Source: Novosphingobium sp. CF614
GTDB lineage: Bacteria > Pseudomonadota > Alphaproteobacteria > Sphingomonadales > Sphingomonadaceae
Assembly (NCBI RefSeq): GCF_900113255.1
Contig: NZ_FOOR01000006.1
Coordinates: forward strand, 124,001 to 188,000
DNA length: 64,000 bases
Direction of reading: 5' to 3'
In this document: piece after piece, positions 36,062-44,108 of the stretch
How the letters are laid out: the number at the start of each line of letters is the position of its first letter
Position numbering within the stretch: the first letter of the stretch is position 1
Program-made: the position numbers and the translations under genes
Notes under the pieces: model-generated
Database searches by the model: none
Told to the model about the DNA's origin: nothing
Seen by the model: only the letters and a program-made list of their open reading frames with translations

Positions 36062-36286
36062 TCTCTCCCTCGACTTTCGCCGTTTTCAGTTGAGGGCGGT
36101 GATCGCACAAATTGATCGGCCGGCAAGCCAAATTAATTGCACGCTCATCTTGCAGGGTTCATGGTTGCCAAAGTCCGGTTTCATGACAGGGTCAGTTAAG
36201 GCCTTGCGCAAAGGTTGTTTGCATTCCGGTCAAGGTTTATCAGCCAGGTGTCGAATCGATTTGGCGATGGATAGGGGAAGTCTGTC

Positions 36287-36997
36287 ATGTCTAAGGCTTC
36301 AATTGCGGCACTGATGGGCGTTTCCTTGTTTGCAGTCGCGCAAGTGGCCTGGGCGCAGGACGCCGCCGTCAGCGAGGACGAGGTCAAGTGTTTCGTTTCC
36401 GGGTGTGACGAGGCCAAGGCCGCGAATACGCGGAACGCAGGCCAGGCAAGCGCCGCCGATGATGACTGCATGGTCACCGGCGTCTGTCCGGTCGGGGAGA
36501 CCCGGGGATTCCACCTTTCCACCGGCGCGCCGAGCGCCGGAAAGGTCCCCGCCAATGGTCCACGCCCCGCGAAGAGCGGCAATGCGGCACGCTATGTCAA
36601 CACCAGCCGTCCCGCCGCCGCCCGCGCTTCGAGCGGTGTCGGCAAGATGGCCATGCCTTCGACGCGCAAGTCCCTCGACATGCGGCTGAGCTTCGAACTC
36701 GGTTCGGCCCAGCTGACTCCCGAAGCCCGCAACCAGGCCGACATTTTCGCGCGCCAGCTCAAGGAGAACGCGGGCACGCGCCAGTTCGTGATCGAGGGGC
36801 ATACCGACAATATCGGTTCCCCCGCCTACAACCTGCGGCTTTCGCGCGACCGCGCGCAGGCGGTGGTGCAATATCTGGTCGATCACGGCGTGCCGCAGGA
36901 CAGGCTGCGCGCGGTCGGCTATGGTTTCCAGCATCCGCGCGACGGCACCAGCGCGTCGGATCCTGGCAATCGCCGCGTCGAGATCGTCCGGTACTGA
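36287..36997 (+). CDS. OmpA family outer-membrane/peptidoglycan-binding protein
   Basis: This 236-residue protein has a signal peptide (ASIAALMGVSLFAVAQVAWAQ), an unrecognised 100-residue middle with three cysteines (KCFVSGC, DDCMVTGVC), and a C-terminal OmpA domain at about residues 125-236: LSFELGSAQLTPEARNQADI, FVIEGHTDNIGSPAYNLRLS, and RVEIV at the end. The conserved aspartate and arginine that bind diaminopimelate are in HTD and NRR. It tethers outer membrane and wall. The 225-base upstream gap is AT-richer and likely holds the promoter; AGGGGAAG precedes the ATG. Confidence 0.92.
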   Translation: MSKASIAALMGVSLFAVAQVAWAQDAAVSEDEVKCFVSGCDEAKAANTRNAGQASAADDDCMVTGVCPVGETRGFHLSTGAPSAGKVPANGPRPAKSGNAARYVNTSRPAAARASSGVGKMAMPSTRKSLDMRLSFELGSAQLTPEARNQADIFARQLKENAGTRQFVIEGHTDNIGSPAYNLRLSRDRAQAVVQYLVDHGVPQDRLRAVGYGFQHPRDGTSASDPGNRRVEIVRY

Positions 36998-37049
36998 TCG
37001 CTCGCGGGCGGGCGGTCCAGGCATGCTGGAACATCCGGTCCACCTCCGC

Positions 37050-37125
37050 TCGTCCTGAGCTGGTCGAAGGACACAGGCACCAAAACCCTCGATAAGCTTG
37101 GGACTCGACAAGCCTGGGACGGGCG
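37050..37125. repeat. Dispersed repeat with GTCCTGAGCTGGTCGAAGGAC core
   Basis: The 265-base gap after the OmpA gene contains CGTCCTGAGCTGGTCGAAGGAC near 37053-37074 and a diverged inverted partner (CTTGGGACTCGACAAGCCTGGGACG) near 37098-37122. The core is shared with 17.29, 48.09 and 54.30 kb. The rest of the gap up to 37262 has no gene and must carry the promoter of the next gene. Confidence 0.7.
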
Positions 37126-37262
37126 GGGGAACAGTTGCGGCATAAACCGCGCGTCCCGCACGCTTCGTCCCTCCCGCGGGATGAAAATCGCGGGTTGGTT
37201 CGTTGCTCACTTCGAAGCGCGGGCAATCGGGCCTTGCGTCGTTTCGAGAAGGGTAAACAGCC

Positions 37263-37619
37263 ATGAAGCACAGCACCATCTTTCGCCTCGCCCTTGCCGG
37301 ACTGCTGGCGGCGCCGGCCACCGTCGCGCTGGCGGCTCAGCCGATGATGTACGAGGAGAGCGTTGCCCGCCACGAGGAATCGCGCATCATCCAGTCGCCG
37401 ATCGGGGGGATCGAGAACAGCAAGTGGTACGACTACCGTATCAACGTGACCGAAACGCAGAAGGAACTCGCCAGCGACCTGCGCCATTCCACCGACATCG
37501 AGGATCAGCGCGACGCCTGGGGCGAATATGCGCATGAACTGAAGGACAATCGCCAGCACTACGTGAAGGCGATGGAGAAGAAGGGCTACCGCGTCCCGCG
37601 CGTCTATTTCGAGGATTGA
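37263..37619 (+). CDS. Small secreted protein, unknown function
   Basis: This 118-residue protein has a clear signal peptide (IFRLALAGLLAAPATVALA, residues 5-23). The mature part is short and charged, with an amphipathic helical look (ETQKELASDLRHSTDIEDQRDAWGEYAHELKD). It contains no cysteine and no transmembrane segment. I do not recognise the family. A strong hairpin follows its stop by seven bases. Its neighbours give no functional hint. Confidence 0.78.
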   Translation: MKHSTIFRLALAGLLAAPATVALAAQPMMYEESVARHEESRIIQSPIGGIENSKWYDYRINVTETQKELASDLRHSTDIEDQRDAWGEYAHELKDNRQHYVKAMEKKGYRVPRVYFED

Positions 37620-37625
37620 ACCCGC

Positions 37626-37656
37626 CGATGGCGGCTACAAGCTGTAGCCGCCATCG
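37626..37656. terminator. Strong palindrome at convergent gene ends
   Basis: A perfect inverted repeat has 14-base arms, CGATGGCGGCTACA and TGTAGCCGCCATCG, with a three-base loop. It begins seven bases after the small secreted protein gene and includes the stop and last codons of the SDR gene on the other strand. There is no T tract on either side, so its action as a bidirectional terminator is inferred from position and strength. Confidence 0.6.
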
Positions 37657-38402
37657 CTGACGAGAACGGCGCCGGTGATCGTGGCGGCCGCGTCGGACAG
37701 CAGAAAGCCGATCTGCCCGGCAATCTCATCGGCCCCGGCAAAGCGGCCGAGCGGCGTCGCGATCCGGCCCATGGCGGCGATGGCAGCGTCCCGGCCGCCC
37801 TGTTCGGCAACCAGATCGCGAAACATCTCCACCTCGTCCCAGATCGGCGTATCGACACCGCCTGGAGCGATCGCATTGACGCGGATGGCCCGGGAAGCTC
37901 CTTCCCTGGCGGCGACTTTTGCCAGTTGGATGACGCCCGCCTTGCTCACCGCATAGGCCGCCGTTCCCGGCTCCGCCTTCAAGCCGCTGACCGAGGCAGT
38001 GAGCACGATGCTGCCACCCGACCCGGTCCCCGACCCGATCATCGCGCGCATGGCGCATTGCAGCGACAGCAACATGCCGTCGAGATTGGTCGAAAGCATG
38101 GCCCGCCATGCGGCAAAGTCGAGATCGACGACTGGCGCGGAGCCGGCGCGCCCGGCGTTGAGCACCGCGAGGTCGAGCCTGCCGCACCGTTCGGCGAGCG
38201 CCGACCACAGCCGCGGATCGGCGACGTCGCCGGCGAACCGCAGGACTTCGCCGCCGGGGTCGAGCCGGTCGAGCCCGGCGGCGTCGAGATCGACCAGAAT
38301 GAAGCGTGCGACGCCGCGCGACGCCAGCCAGGCGACGCAGGCCGCGCCGATGCCGGATGCCGCGCCGGTAACGAGCGCGGACTTGCCGTGGAAAGAGGGC
38401 AT
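37635..38402 (-). CDS. SDR family oxidoreductase
   Basis: This 255-residue short-chain dehydrogenase has the Rossmann motif TGAASGIGAACVAWLA near residue 12, the acidic NAD-selecting aspartate in FILVDLDAAG, the NAG motif (VLNAGRAG), and the catalytic serine-tyrosine-lysine in SVSGLKAEPGTAAYAVSKAG. The acid after the second strand points to NAD(H). It ends LVSDGGYSL. I prefer the ATG at 38402, which has AAGGAAA just upstream, over one 21 bases earlier. Substrate is unknown. Confidence 0.9.
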   Translation of the reverse strand: MPSFHGKSALVTGAASGIGAACVAWLASRGVARFILVDLDAAGLDRLDPGGEVLRFAGDVADPRLWSALAERCGRLDLAVLNAGRAGSAPVVDLDFAAWRAMLSTNLDGMLLSLQCAMRAMIGSGTGSGGSIVLTASVSGLKAEPGTAAYAVSKAGVIQLAKVAAREGASRAIRVNAIAPGGVDTPIWDEVEMFRDLVAEQGGRDAAIAAMGRIATPLGRFAGADEIAGQIGFLLSDAAATITGAVLVSDGGYSL

Positions 38403-38535
38403 GGGATTTCCTTTCGATGACATGGCCAGCGAACGGCAAGCCTGCCGTTCACGTGAGGAACGATCCGCCGAGGCGGTGTCACTGGACCAAGTCTGGAAAC
38501 TCCCGTAAAATCTGTTGGCGGGAATTATCGCGCGT

Positions 38536-39960
38536 TCAGGCGGCGTTGTCGATGCCCAGTTCGCTCAGCTTGCGGTAGAGCGTGGAGCGGCCGATCCCGA
38601 GTCGCCGCGCCACTTCGGTCATGCGGCCGCGATAGAGGCCGATGGCAAGGCGGATGACGTCCGCCTCGATCTCTTCCAGCGGGCGCAAGTTGCCGTCGGG
38701 CGTGTAAAGCATGACGCCGGAGCTTTCCTGCATCGGGTTGCCGGCGACGTTGGACGGGCCTGCGCCAAGGATGTTGAGAAGCTGTGGAAAGTCTTCCGAG
38801 GTCAGCGCATCGCCGTCGCAGAACACGGCGGCGCGAAACAGCACCGCCTGGAGCTGGCGCACGTTGCCGGGCCAGTCGTAGGCGGCCAGCAGCGAAAGCG
38901 CGCCATCGGTGATGCCCAGTTCGCGCAGGCCCGGCTGCTCGCCGATGCGGGCGAGGAAGAAGCGGGTGAGGGCGGGGATGTCTCCGGTGCGTTCGCGCAG
39001 CGGCGGCAGGAATACCTTGGTCGGCGAAAGCGCCTCCAGCAGCTCGGGCAGGAAGTGCCCTTCGCTGACGAGGTCCTGGAGCGGCAGGTTGCTGGCGGCG
39101 ATCAGGCGCACGTCGATGCGGAACGAATGGCGGGCGCCGATCGGGCGCACATCGCTCTTGCGGATCGATTCGAGCAGGCGTTCCTGCACCGGGAGCGGCA
39201 GCCTATCCACTTCGTCCAGCGCAAGGGTGGCGCCGTCGCAGTGCTGAAGGGCGCCGATCTGGCGGTCGAAGGCGCCGGGGAAGGCGCCTTTTTCATGACC
39301 GAACAACACCGATTCCAGGGAATTGCCCGGCAGCCCGCCGATGTTGACGATCCTGAGCGGCATCTTCGCGCGGGCGGAAGCCGCGTGCATCGCCCGGATC
39401 AGCATTTCCTTGCCGGACCCGCTCTCGCCCTCGATCAGGACCGGACCGTGGCCGCGCGCCGCTTTCGCGGCGACGGCGAGCGCCTTGCGGAAGTTGGGCG
39501 AGGCCCCGATCATCGATTCGAAATCGGGGTTCGACGGCATCTTTTCCGTCAGCGGCGCCAGCTCGTCGCGCGGCGCCTCGCGCGTGGTGGCCGCCCGGAG
39601 CGCGTGCATCAGCCGATCGGGCGCGACCGGCTTCACCAGATAGTCGGCGGCCCCCGCGCGCATCGCCTCGACCGCGAGCAGCGGCGAAGTGCTGGCGGTG
39701 AGCATCAGGATCGGCAGGGCGGGACGGCGCGACTTCAGCTCCGCGATCAAGGCGCAGGCGTCCTCCCCGGGCACCCACTGGTCGAGGATGATGGCGGACA
39801 GCTGCATGCCCTGGCGCGTCCCGAGCGTGGCGATCGCGGTTTCCGCGTCGCGCGCGATGACCGTGCGCCAACCCTCGCGCGATGCCAGCGCCGAGATGAG
39901 CCGGCTCTGCGCCGGTTCATCGTCGATGAGCATGAGAAGGCGTTGGTCCAGGTCAGCCAT
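38536..39960 (-). CDS. NtrC-like response regulator with altered sigma-54 loop
   Basis: This 474-residue regulator has a receiver domain with D13/D14, phospho-acceptor D60 (IILDQWVPGED) and K110, an AAA+ domain with Walker A GESGSGKEML (178-187) and a Walker B-like LALDEVDRL, and a C-terminal Fis-type helix-turn-helix (MTEVARRLGIGRSTLYRKL). The sigma-54-contact loop reads GAFPGA at 225-230, where active members have GAFTGA. This change suggests reduced or lost sigma-54 activation, as in some regulators that act with sigma-70. The start at 39960 (MADLDQRLLML) gives a complete receiver. No histidine kinase is next to it. Confidence 0.9.
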   Translation of the reverse strand: MADLDQRLLMLIDDEPAQSRLISALASREGWRTVIARDAETAIATLGTRQGMQLSAIILDQWVPGEDACALIAELKSRRPALPILMLTASTSPLLAVEAMRAGAADYLVKPVAPDRLMHALRAATTREAPRDELAPLTEKMPSNPDFESMIGASPNFRKALAVAAKAARGHGPVLIEGESGSGKEMLIRAMHAASARAKMPLRIVNIGGLPGNSLESVLFGHEKGAFPGAFDRQIGALQHCDGATLALDEVDRLPLPVQERLLESIRKSDVRPIGARHSFRIDVRLIAASNLPLQDLVSEGHFLPELLEALSPTKVFLPPLRERTGDIPALTRFFLARIGEQPGLRELGITDGALSLLAAYDWPGNVRQLQAVLFRAAVFCDGDALTSEDFPQLLNILGAGPSNVAGNPMQESSGVMLYTPDGNLRPLEEIEADVIRLAIGLYRGRMTEVARRLGIGRSTLYRKLSELGIDNAA

Positions 39961-40180
39961 TGTGATGCCGCTTCGCTCAGCCTCCTCGGGTCGGGGCATT
40001 CGGCATAGGCCAATCGGGTAAAGACGGAATTAAGCCTGAAATGGGGGGCTGGCCGCTCGCGGTGGAGGGTTCCGGCGAACCGTGCCGTCAGCACCGATAA
40101 CGGTGGCTTCGCACTTGAGCCAAAGAGCCACCCCGGCTAGAGCGGTGCCGATCCAACGAAACCTCAGGGGAATAGAGTTC

Positions 40181-40306
40181 ATGGCTTCGGGCAACGACAT
40201 GAAGGCGGCGCAGGCGACCTACAACACTTTCATCAAGGCCGCGACCTGGGGCACCGGCCTTTGCATCGTGGTTGTCGCGATCGTCGTCGGCCTGATTTCA
40301 TCCTGA
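40181..40306 (+). CDS. aa3-type cytochrome c oxidase subunit IV-like peptide
   Basis: This 41-residue protein begins MASGNDMKAAQATYNTFIKA and ends in one membrane helix (TGLCIVVVAIVVGLIS). This is the short bacterial aa3 oxidase subunit IV layout, a single helix with an N-terminal TY-x-x-F element. In sphingomonads the peptide is frequently found just upstream of pntAA, as here. Whether it works with the oxidase or the transhydrogenase is unclear. AGGGG lies about thirteen bases before the ATG. Confidence 0.82.
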   Translation: MASGNDMKAAQATYNTFIKAATWGTGLCIVVVAIVVGLISS

Positions 40307-40321
40307 CCGGGAATTCTTGAA

Positions 40322-41473
40322 GTGACGGCTCCGCAGGGCCAACGGATCGCGGTTCTCAAGGAACGCGCGACGGGCGAGACACGCGTTTCGGCCACGCCGG
40401 AGACGGTGAAGAAGCTGATCGCCCTTGGCGCGCGGGTCGCGGTCGAGAGCGGGGCCGGCATCGCCGCCAGCATTTCGGACGAGGACTACCGCGCCGCCGG
40501 GGCGGAAGTCGGCCTGGCCGACGCGGTGCTGGCGGGGGCGGACATCGTGCTCGGCGTGCAGGGACCCGATCCGGCGCAACTGGGCGCGGCAAAGCCGGGG
40601 GCCTGGGTGGTGGCGACGCTCGATCCGTTCGGCCAGGGCCCCGCCGGCGGGCGCGCGCGGGTCGACGCCTATGCCGCCGCCGGGATCGAGGCGCTGGCCA
40701 TGGAATTCATGCCGCGCATCACCCGCGCGCAATCGATGGACGTGCTCTCCAGCCAGTCGAACCTCGCCGGCTACAAGGCGGTGATCGCCGCCGCCGACAT
40801 TTACGGCCGCGCCTTCCCGATGATGATGACCGCCGCCGGGACGATCAGCGCGGCCAAGTGCTTCGTCATGGGCGTGGGCGTCGCCGGCCTGCAGGCCATC
40901 GCCACCGCCCGGCGCCTGGGCGCGCAAGTCTCCGCGACCGACGTGCGCTCGGCCACCAAGGAGCAGATCCTCTCGCTGGGCGCCAAGCCGATCTTCGTCG
41001 AGAACGTCGCCGGGATCGAGGGCGAGGGCAGCGGCGGCTATGCCACCGAGATGTCCGAGGAATACCAGAAGGCGCAGGCCGAGCTGGTTTCGTCGCACAT
41101 CGCCAAGCAGGACATCGTCATCACGACCGCGCTGATTCCCGGCCGCCCCGCCCCGCGCCTCATCACCCAGGCGCAGATCGCGACGATGAAGGCCGGCAGC
41201 GTGATCTTCGACCTCGCCGCGCCGCAAGGCGGCAATGTCGAAGGTTCGATCGCGGACGAGGTGGTCGAGAAGCACGGCGTCAAGATCATCGGCTATGCCA
41301 ACACCCCCGCGCATCTCCCGGCGGACGCCTCGGCGCTCTATGCCCGCAACCTGCTGAACTTCCTCTCGGCGTTCTGGGACAAGGAAGCCGGCAAGCCGGT
41401 GCTGGACGAGGAAATCGGCGATGCGATCCGGCTGACGCGGGGCGGCGCCGTGGTGAACGCGAGGTTGCTGTGA
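40322..41473 (+). CDS. pntAA: NAD(P) transhydrogenase subunit alpha, part 1
   Basis: This 383-residue NAD(H)-binding domain I of proton-translocating transhydrogenase starts at a GTG at 40322, 15 bases after the oxidase peptide. Typical features are RIAVLKERATGETRVSATPETVKKL, the RAQSMDVLSSQSNLAGYKAV segment, the NAD-binding GVGVAGLQAIATARRLGA, and GGYATEMSEEYQ. The membrane part of the alpha subunit is a separate gene (pntAB), as usual in alphaproteobacteria. Here the two are separated by a DUF559 unit. Confidence 0.95.
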   Translation: MTAPQGQRIAVLKERATGETRVSATPETVKKLIALGARVAVESGAGIAASISDEDYRAAGAEVGLADAVLAGADIVLGVQGPDPAQLGAAKPGAWVVATLDPFGQGPAGGRARVDAYAAAGIEALAMEFMPRITRAQSMDVLSSQSNLAGYKAVIAAADIYGRAFPMMMTAAGTISAAKCFVMGVGVAGLQAIATARRLGAQVSATDVRSATKEQILSLGAKPIFVENVAGIEGEGSGGYATEMSEEYQKAQAELVSSHIAKQDIVITTALIPGRPAPRLITQAQIATMKAGSVIFDLAAPQGGNVEGSIADEVVEKHGVKIIGYANTPAHLPADASALYARNLLNFLSAFWDKEAGKPVLDEEIGDAIRLTRGGAVVNARLL

Positions 41474-41488
41474 GGAGTGAAAAGCTGA

Positions 41489-41967
41489 AAATCCTCCCCC
41501 ATCGGGGGAGGGGGACCACCGCGAAGCGGTGGTGGAGGGGGCGCCTCGGCGCGCCGTCTCGCAACTGATGCGCGATCATACCGAAGAAGCGCTGAAAGCC
41601 GCCCGGAGGCTTCGCTCCGAAATGTCGCTGCCGGAAGTGCTCTTGTGGCGTGTCCTCCGCCAGCGTCCGCAAGGCCTGAAGTTTCGTCGGCAGCATCCCA
41701 TCGGATCGTTCGTCGCGGATTTCTTTTGCGCGGGCGCCAAAACCGTCATCGAGATCGATGGGCTGTCTCACGACATGGGAAGCCGGCCCGCTCGTGACGT
41801 TTCCCGCGATGCGTGGCTACGTTCCTGCGGTCTCGAAGTGGTGCGAATCCCGGCGGCTGAAGTGCTGCGGGATGTAGACGGCGTCGCGCAATCGATCGTC
41901 GCGATGTGCGCGGCGCCCCCCCCTCCGTCAGCCCTGCGGGCTGCCACCTCCCCCGTCGGGGGAGGAT
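41489..41967. mobile_element. Candidate element: DUF559 gene between the two palindromic arms
   Basis: The unit begins AATCCTCCCCCATCGGGGGAG at 41489 and continues GGGGACCACCGCGAAGCGGTGGTGGAGGGG to 41540, matching the left arm of copies A and C. It ends with CCCCTCCGTCAGCCCTGCGGGCTGCC and CCTCCCCCGTCGGGGGAGGAT at 41916-41967, matching the right arm. In the other copies these arms are separated by 30-40 bases; here they are 375 bases apart and enclose a nuclease gene. The whole unit sits inside the pnt operon. I cannot identify a target-site duplication. Mobility is inferred. Confidence 0.6.
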
Positions 41968-41984
41968 CTGTTCGGAGCCTTTGA
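41568..41984 (+). CDS. DUF559 endonuclease-domain protein (Vsr-like fold)
   Basis: This 138-residue protein matches DUF559: ARRLRSEMSLPEVLLWRVLR with E23, GLKFRRQHPIGSFVADFFC with D51, VIEIDGLSH with E62 and D64, and a last strand LEVVRIPAAEVLRDVDGV. The acidic residues expected for a PD-(D/E)XK/Vsr-type nuclease are intact, although family members have no settled biochemical role. Residues 115-138 ([19 protein letters not shown]...) are encoded by the right palindromic arm and are not part of the domain. Its stop overlaps the pntAB start (TGATG). Confidence 0.87.
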   Translation: MRDHTEEALKAARRLRSEMSLPEVLLWRVLRQRPQGLKFRRQHPIGSFVADFFCAGAKTVIEIDGLSHDMGSRPARDVSRDAWLRSCGLEVVRIPAAEVLRDVDGVAQSIVAMCAAPPPPSALRAATSPVGGGSVRSL

Positions 41985-42268
41985 TGGACTTCATCTCGAT
42001 CCTCTCGATCTTCGTCATGGCCTGCTTCGTGGGCTATTACGTCGTCTGGTCCGTCACCCCGGCGCTGCACACGCCGCTGATGGCGGTGACCAATGCGATC
42101 TCCTCGGTGATCGTGGTCGGCGCGCTGGTGGCGAGCGCGGCGGCGGGCAGTGCGACCTCGAAATGGCTGGGGCTGCTTGCGGTGGTGCTGGCTTCGGTCA
42201 ACATCTTCGGCGGGTTCGCGGTCACGGCGCGGATGCTGGCCATGTACAAGAAGAAGGAGAAGAAGTGA
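41984..42268 (+). CDS. pntAB: NAD(P) transhydrogenase subunit alpha, part 2
   Basis: This 94-residue membrane protein carries the helices of the alpha subunit: ISILSIFVMACFVGYYVVWSV, the conserved TPLMAVTNAISSVIVVGAL, and VLASVNIFGGFAVTARML. It forms part of the proton channel with PntB. Its ATG shares one base with the DUF559 stop codon, and its own stop shares one base with the pntB ATG. Translation may depend on ribosomes that finish the DUF559 gene. Confidence 0.95.
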   Translation: MDFISILSIFVMACFVGYYVVWSVTPALHTPLMAVTNAISSVIVVGALVASAAAGSATSKWLGLLAVVLASVNIFGGFAVTARMLAMYKKKEKK

Positions 42269-43740
42269 TGGAACACGTCGCTACTCCTTCCTGGGCGATG
42301 CTCGCCTATCTTGTTTCCGGCATCCTGTTCATCCTGGCGCTGCGCGGCCTTTCGAGCCCGGCCACTTCGCGCACCGGCAACCGCTTCGGCATGACCGGCA
42401 TGACCATCGCGGTCGTGACGACGCTGGTCACGCATGTTCCGCTGAAGAGCTTTCAGGATTTCGGAGGCCATGGGTTCATTGCCCGTCTCAATACCGTCAC
42501 GCTGCTCGAAATCCTCGCCGCCATCGCCATCGGCGGCGCGATCGGCTGGGTGACGGCCCGGCGCATCAAGATGACCGACATGCCGCAACTGGTCGCCGCC
42601 TTCCACTCGCTGGTGGGCCTCGCGGCGGTGCTGGTCGGCTGGGCGGCCTATCTCAATCCGCAGGCTTTCGGCATCGCCGGACCGGACGGCGCGATCGAGG
42701 CGCAGAGCCGGATCGAGATGGGGCTTGGCATCGCCATCGGGGCCATCACGTTCTCGGGCTCGGTGATCGCGTTCCTCAAGCTTGCCGGCAAGATGTCGGG
42801 CGCGCCGATCATGCTGCCGGGCCGGCACGTCATCAACCTGGGCACGCTGGTCGCCATCCTCGGGCTGGTCGCATATTTCACGCAGGACCAGGGCCTGTGG
42901 GTGATCGCCACCGTCACCGCGCTCTCCTTCGCCATCGGTTTCCTGCTCATCATCCCGATCGGCGGCGCGGACATGCCGGTCGTCGTCTCGATGCTGAACA
43001 GCTACTCGGGCTGGGCGGCGGCGGCGATGGGCTTCACGCTGCACAACACCGCGATGATAATCACCGGCGCGCTGGTCGGTTCCTCGGGCGCGATCCTTTC
43101 GTACATCATGTGCAAGGCGATGAACCGCGGCTTCCTCTCGGTGATCGCCGGCGGTTTCGGCGCGGATGCTGGCGGCGGCCCGGGCGGCGGCGCGGCGCGG
43201 GAGCAGCGCCCGTGGAAGCGCGGCTCGGCCGAGGACGCTGCCTTCATCATGAAGGAGGCGGAGAACGTCATCATCATCCCGGGTTACGGCATGGCGGTGG
43301 CGCAGGCCCAGCACGTGCTGCGCGAGATGGCCGACCAGCTCAAGAAGCACGGCGTCACCGTCAAGTACGCGATCCACCCGGTCGCCGGCCGCATGCCCGG
43401 GCACATGAACGTGCTGCTCGCCGAAGCGCAGGTGCCTTATGACGAGGTCTTCGAACTGGAGGACATCAACGGCGAGTTCGCGCAGTGCGACGTCGCCTTC
43501 ATCATCGGCGCCAACGACGTGGTGAACCCGGCGGCCAAGACCGACAAGAGCTCCCCGATCTACGGCATGCCGGTGTTCGATGTGGAGAAGGCCAAGACCA
43601 TCTTCTTCGTCAAGCGCTCGATGGGCGGCGTGGGCTATGCCGGCGTCGACAACGACGTGTTCTACATGGACCAGACCATGATGCTCCTCGCCGACGCCAA
43701 GAAGATGGTGGAGGACATCAACAAGGCCCTGGCCGACTGA
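42268..43740 (+). CDS. pntB: NAD(P) transhydrogenase subunit beta
   Basis: PntB has the remaining membrane helices and the NADP(H)-binding domain III. The 490-residue protein shows LLEILAAIAIGGAIGWVTARRI, FHSLVGLAAVLVGWAAY, NSYSGWAAAAMGFTL, the VIIIPGYGMAVAQAQHVLRE nucleotide fold, and HPVAGRMPGHMNVLLAEA. Together with PntAA and PntAB it couples proton flow to NADPH formation from NADH. I chose the ATG at 42268, overlapping the pntAB stop by one base. Confidence 0.95.
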   Translation: MEHVATPSWAMLAYLVSGILFILALRGLSSPATSRTGNRFGMTGMTIAVVTTLVTHVPLKSFQDFGGHGFIARLNTVTLLEILAAIAIGGAIGWVTARRIKMTDMPQLVAAFHSLVGLAAVLVGWAAYLNPQAFGIAGPDGAIEAQSRIEMGLGIAIGAITFSGSVIAFLKLAGKMSGAPIMLPGRHVINLGTLVAILGLVAYFTQDQGLWVIATVTALSFAIGFLLIIPIGGADMPVVVSMLNSYSGWAAAAMGFTLHNTAMIITGALVGSSGAILSYIMCKAMNRGFLSVIAGGFGADAGGGPGGGAAREQRPWKRGSAEDAAFIMKEAENVIIIPGYGMAVAQAQHVLREMADQLKKHGVTVKYAIHPVAGRMPGHMNVLLAEAQVPYDEVFELEDINGEFAQCDVAFIIGANDVVNPAAKTDKSSPIYGMPVFDVEKAKTIFFVKRSMGGVGYAGVDNDVFYMDQTMMLLADAKKMVEDINKALAD

Positions 43741-43750
43741 GCCGCGCCCG

Positions 43751-44068
43751 ATGTTCGGTCTGGTCAAGTCGCTGTTCACGCTGGTGGGCCTCGCCACCGC
43801 GCTGTGGTTCGGTGCGCACTGGTATGCCGAGTACCGCGTGCGCACCGCCTTTGCCGAGGCGGGCATGAACGACAAGGCGGCCGCCTGCATGGGCCGCCGT
43901 CTGGTCAAGCGGCTCTCGCTGCCGCAATTGCGCAGGCTCGAGGCGTTCCAGGCGGAAAAGCACACCGTCGGCGGATTGCTGCGGGCGGTGCGCCAGGTGG
44001 ACGATTCCGAGGTCATCGCCGTTACCGTGAGTTCAGCGGCCTTGTGCGCGACCGGCCTTGCCCGCTAG
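43751..44068 (+). CDS. Small membrane-anchored protein, unknown function
   Basis: This 105-residue protein has one N-terminal helix (LVKSLFTLVGLATALWFGAHWYA) and a mainly helical basic domain (MGRRLVKRLSLPQLRRLEAFQAEK). It starts ten bases after the pntB stop and probably shares its transcript. Its last codons overlap the region before dgt. I do not recognise a family; it may be a local accessory to the membrane or a lineage-specific protein. Confidence 0.75.
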   Translation: MFGLVKSLFTLVGLATALWFGAHWYAEYRVRTAFAEAGMNDKAAACMGRRLVKRLSLPQLRRLEAFQAEKHTVGGLLRAVRQVDDSEVIAVTVSSAALCATGLAR

Positions 44069-44108
44069 GGAGGAAAGCCCCCCAAAGCAGCCCCCGGATA
44101 CCCAGCGC

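Noticed and set aside
42037..44016. A 659-codon minus-strand open frame over pntAB and pntB
   Set aside because: It is the mirror of well-recognised transhydrogenase genes and has shadow-frame composition.
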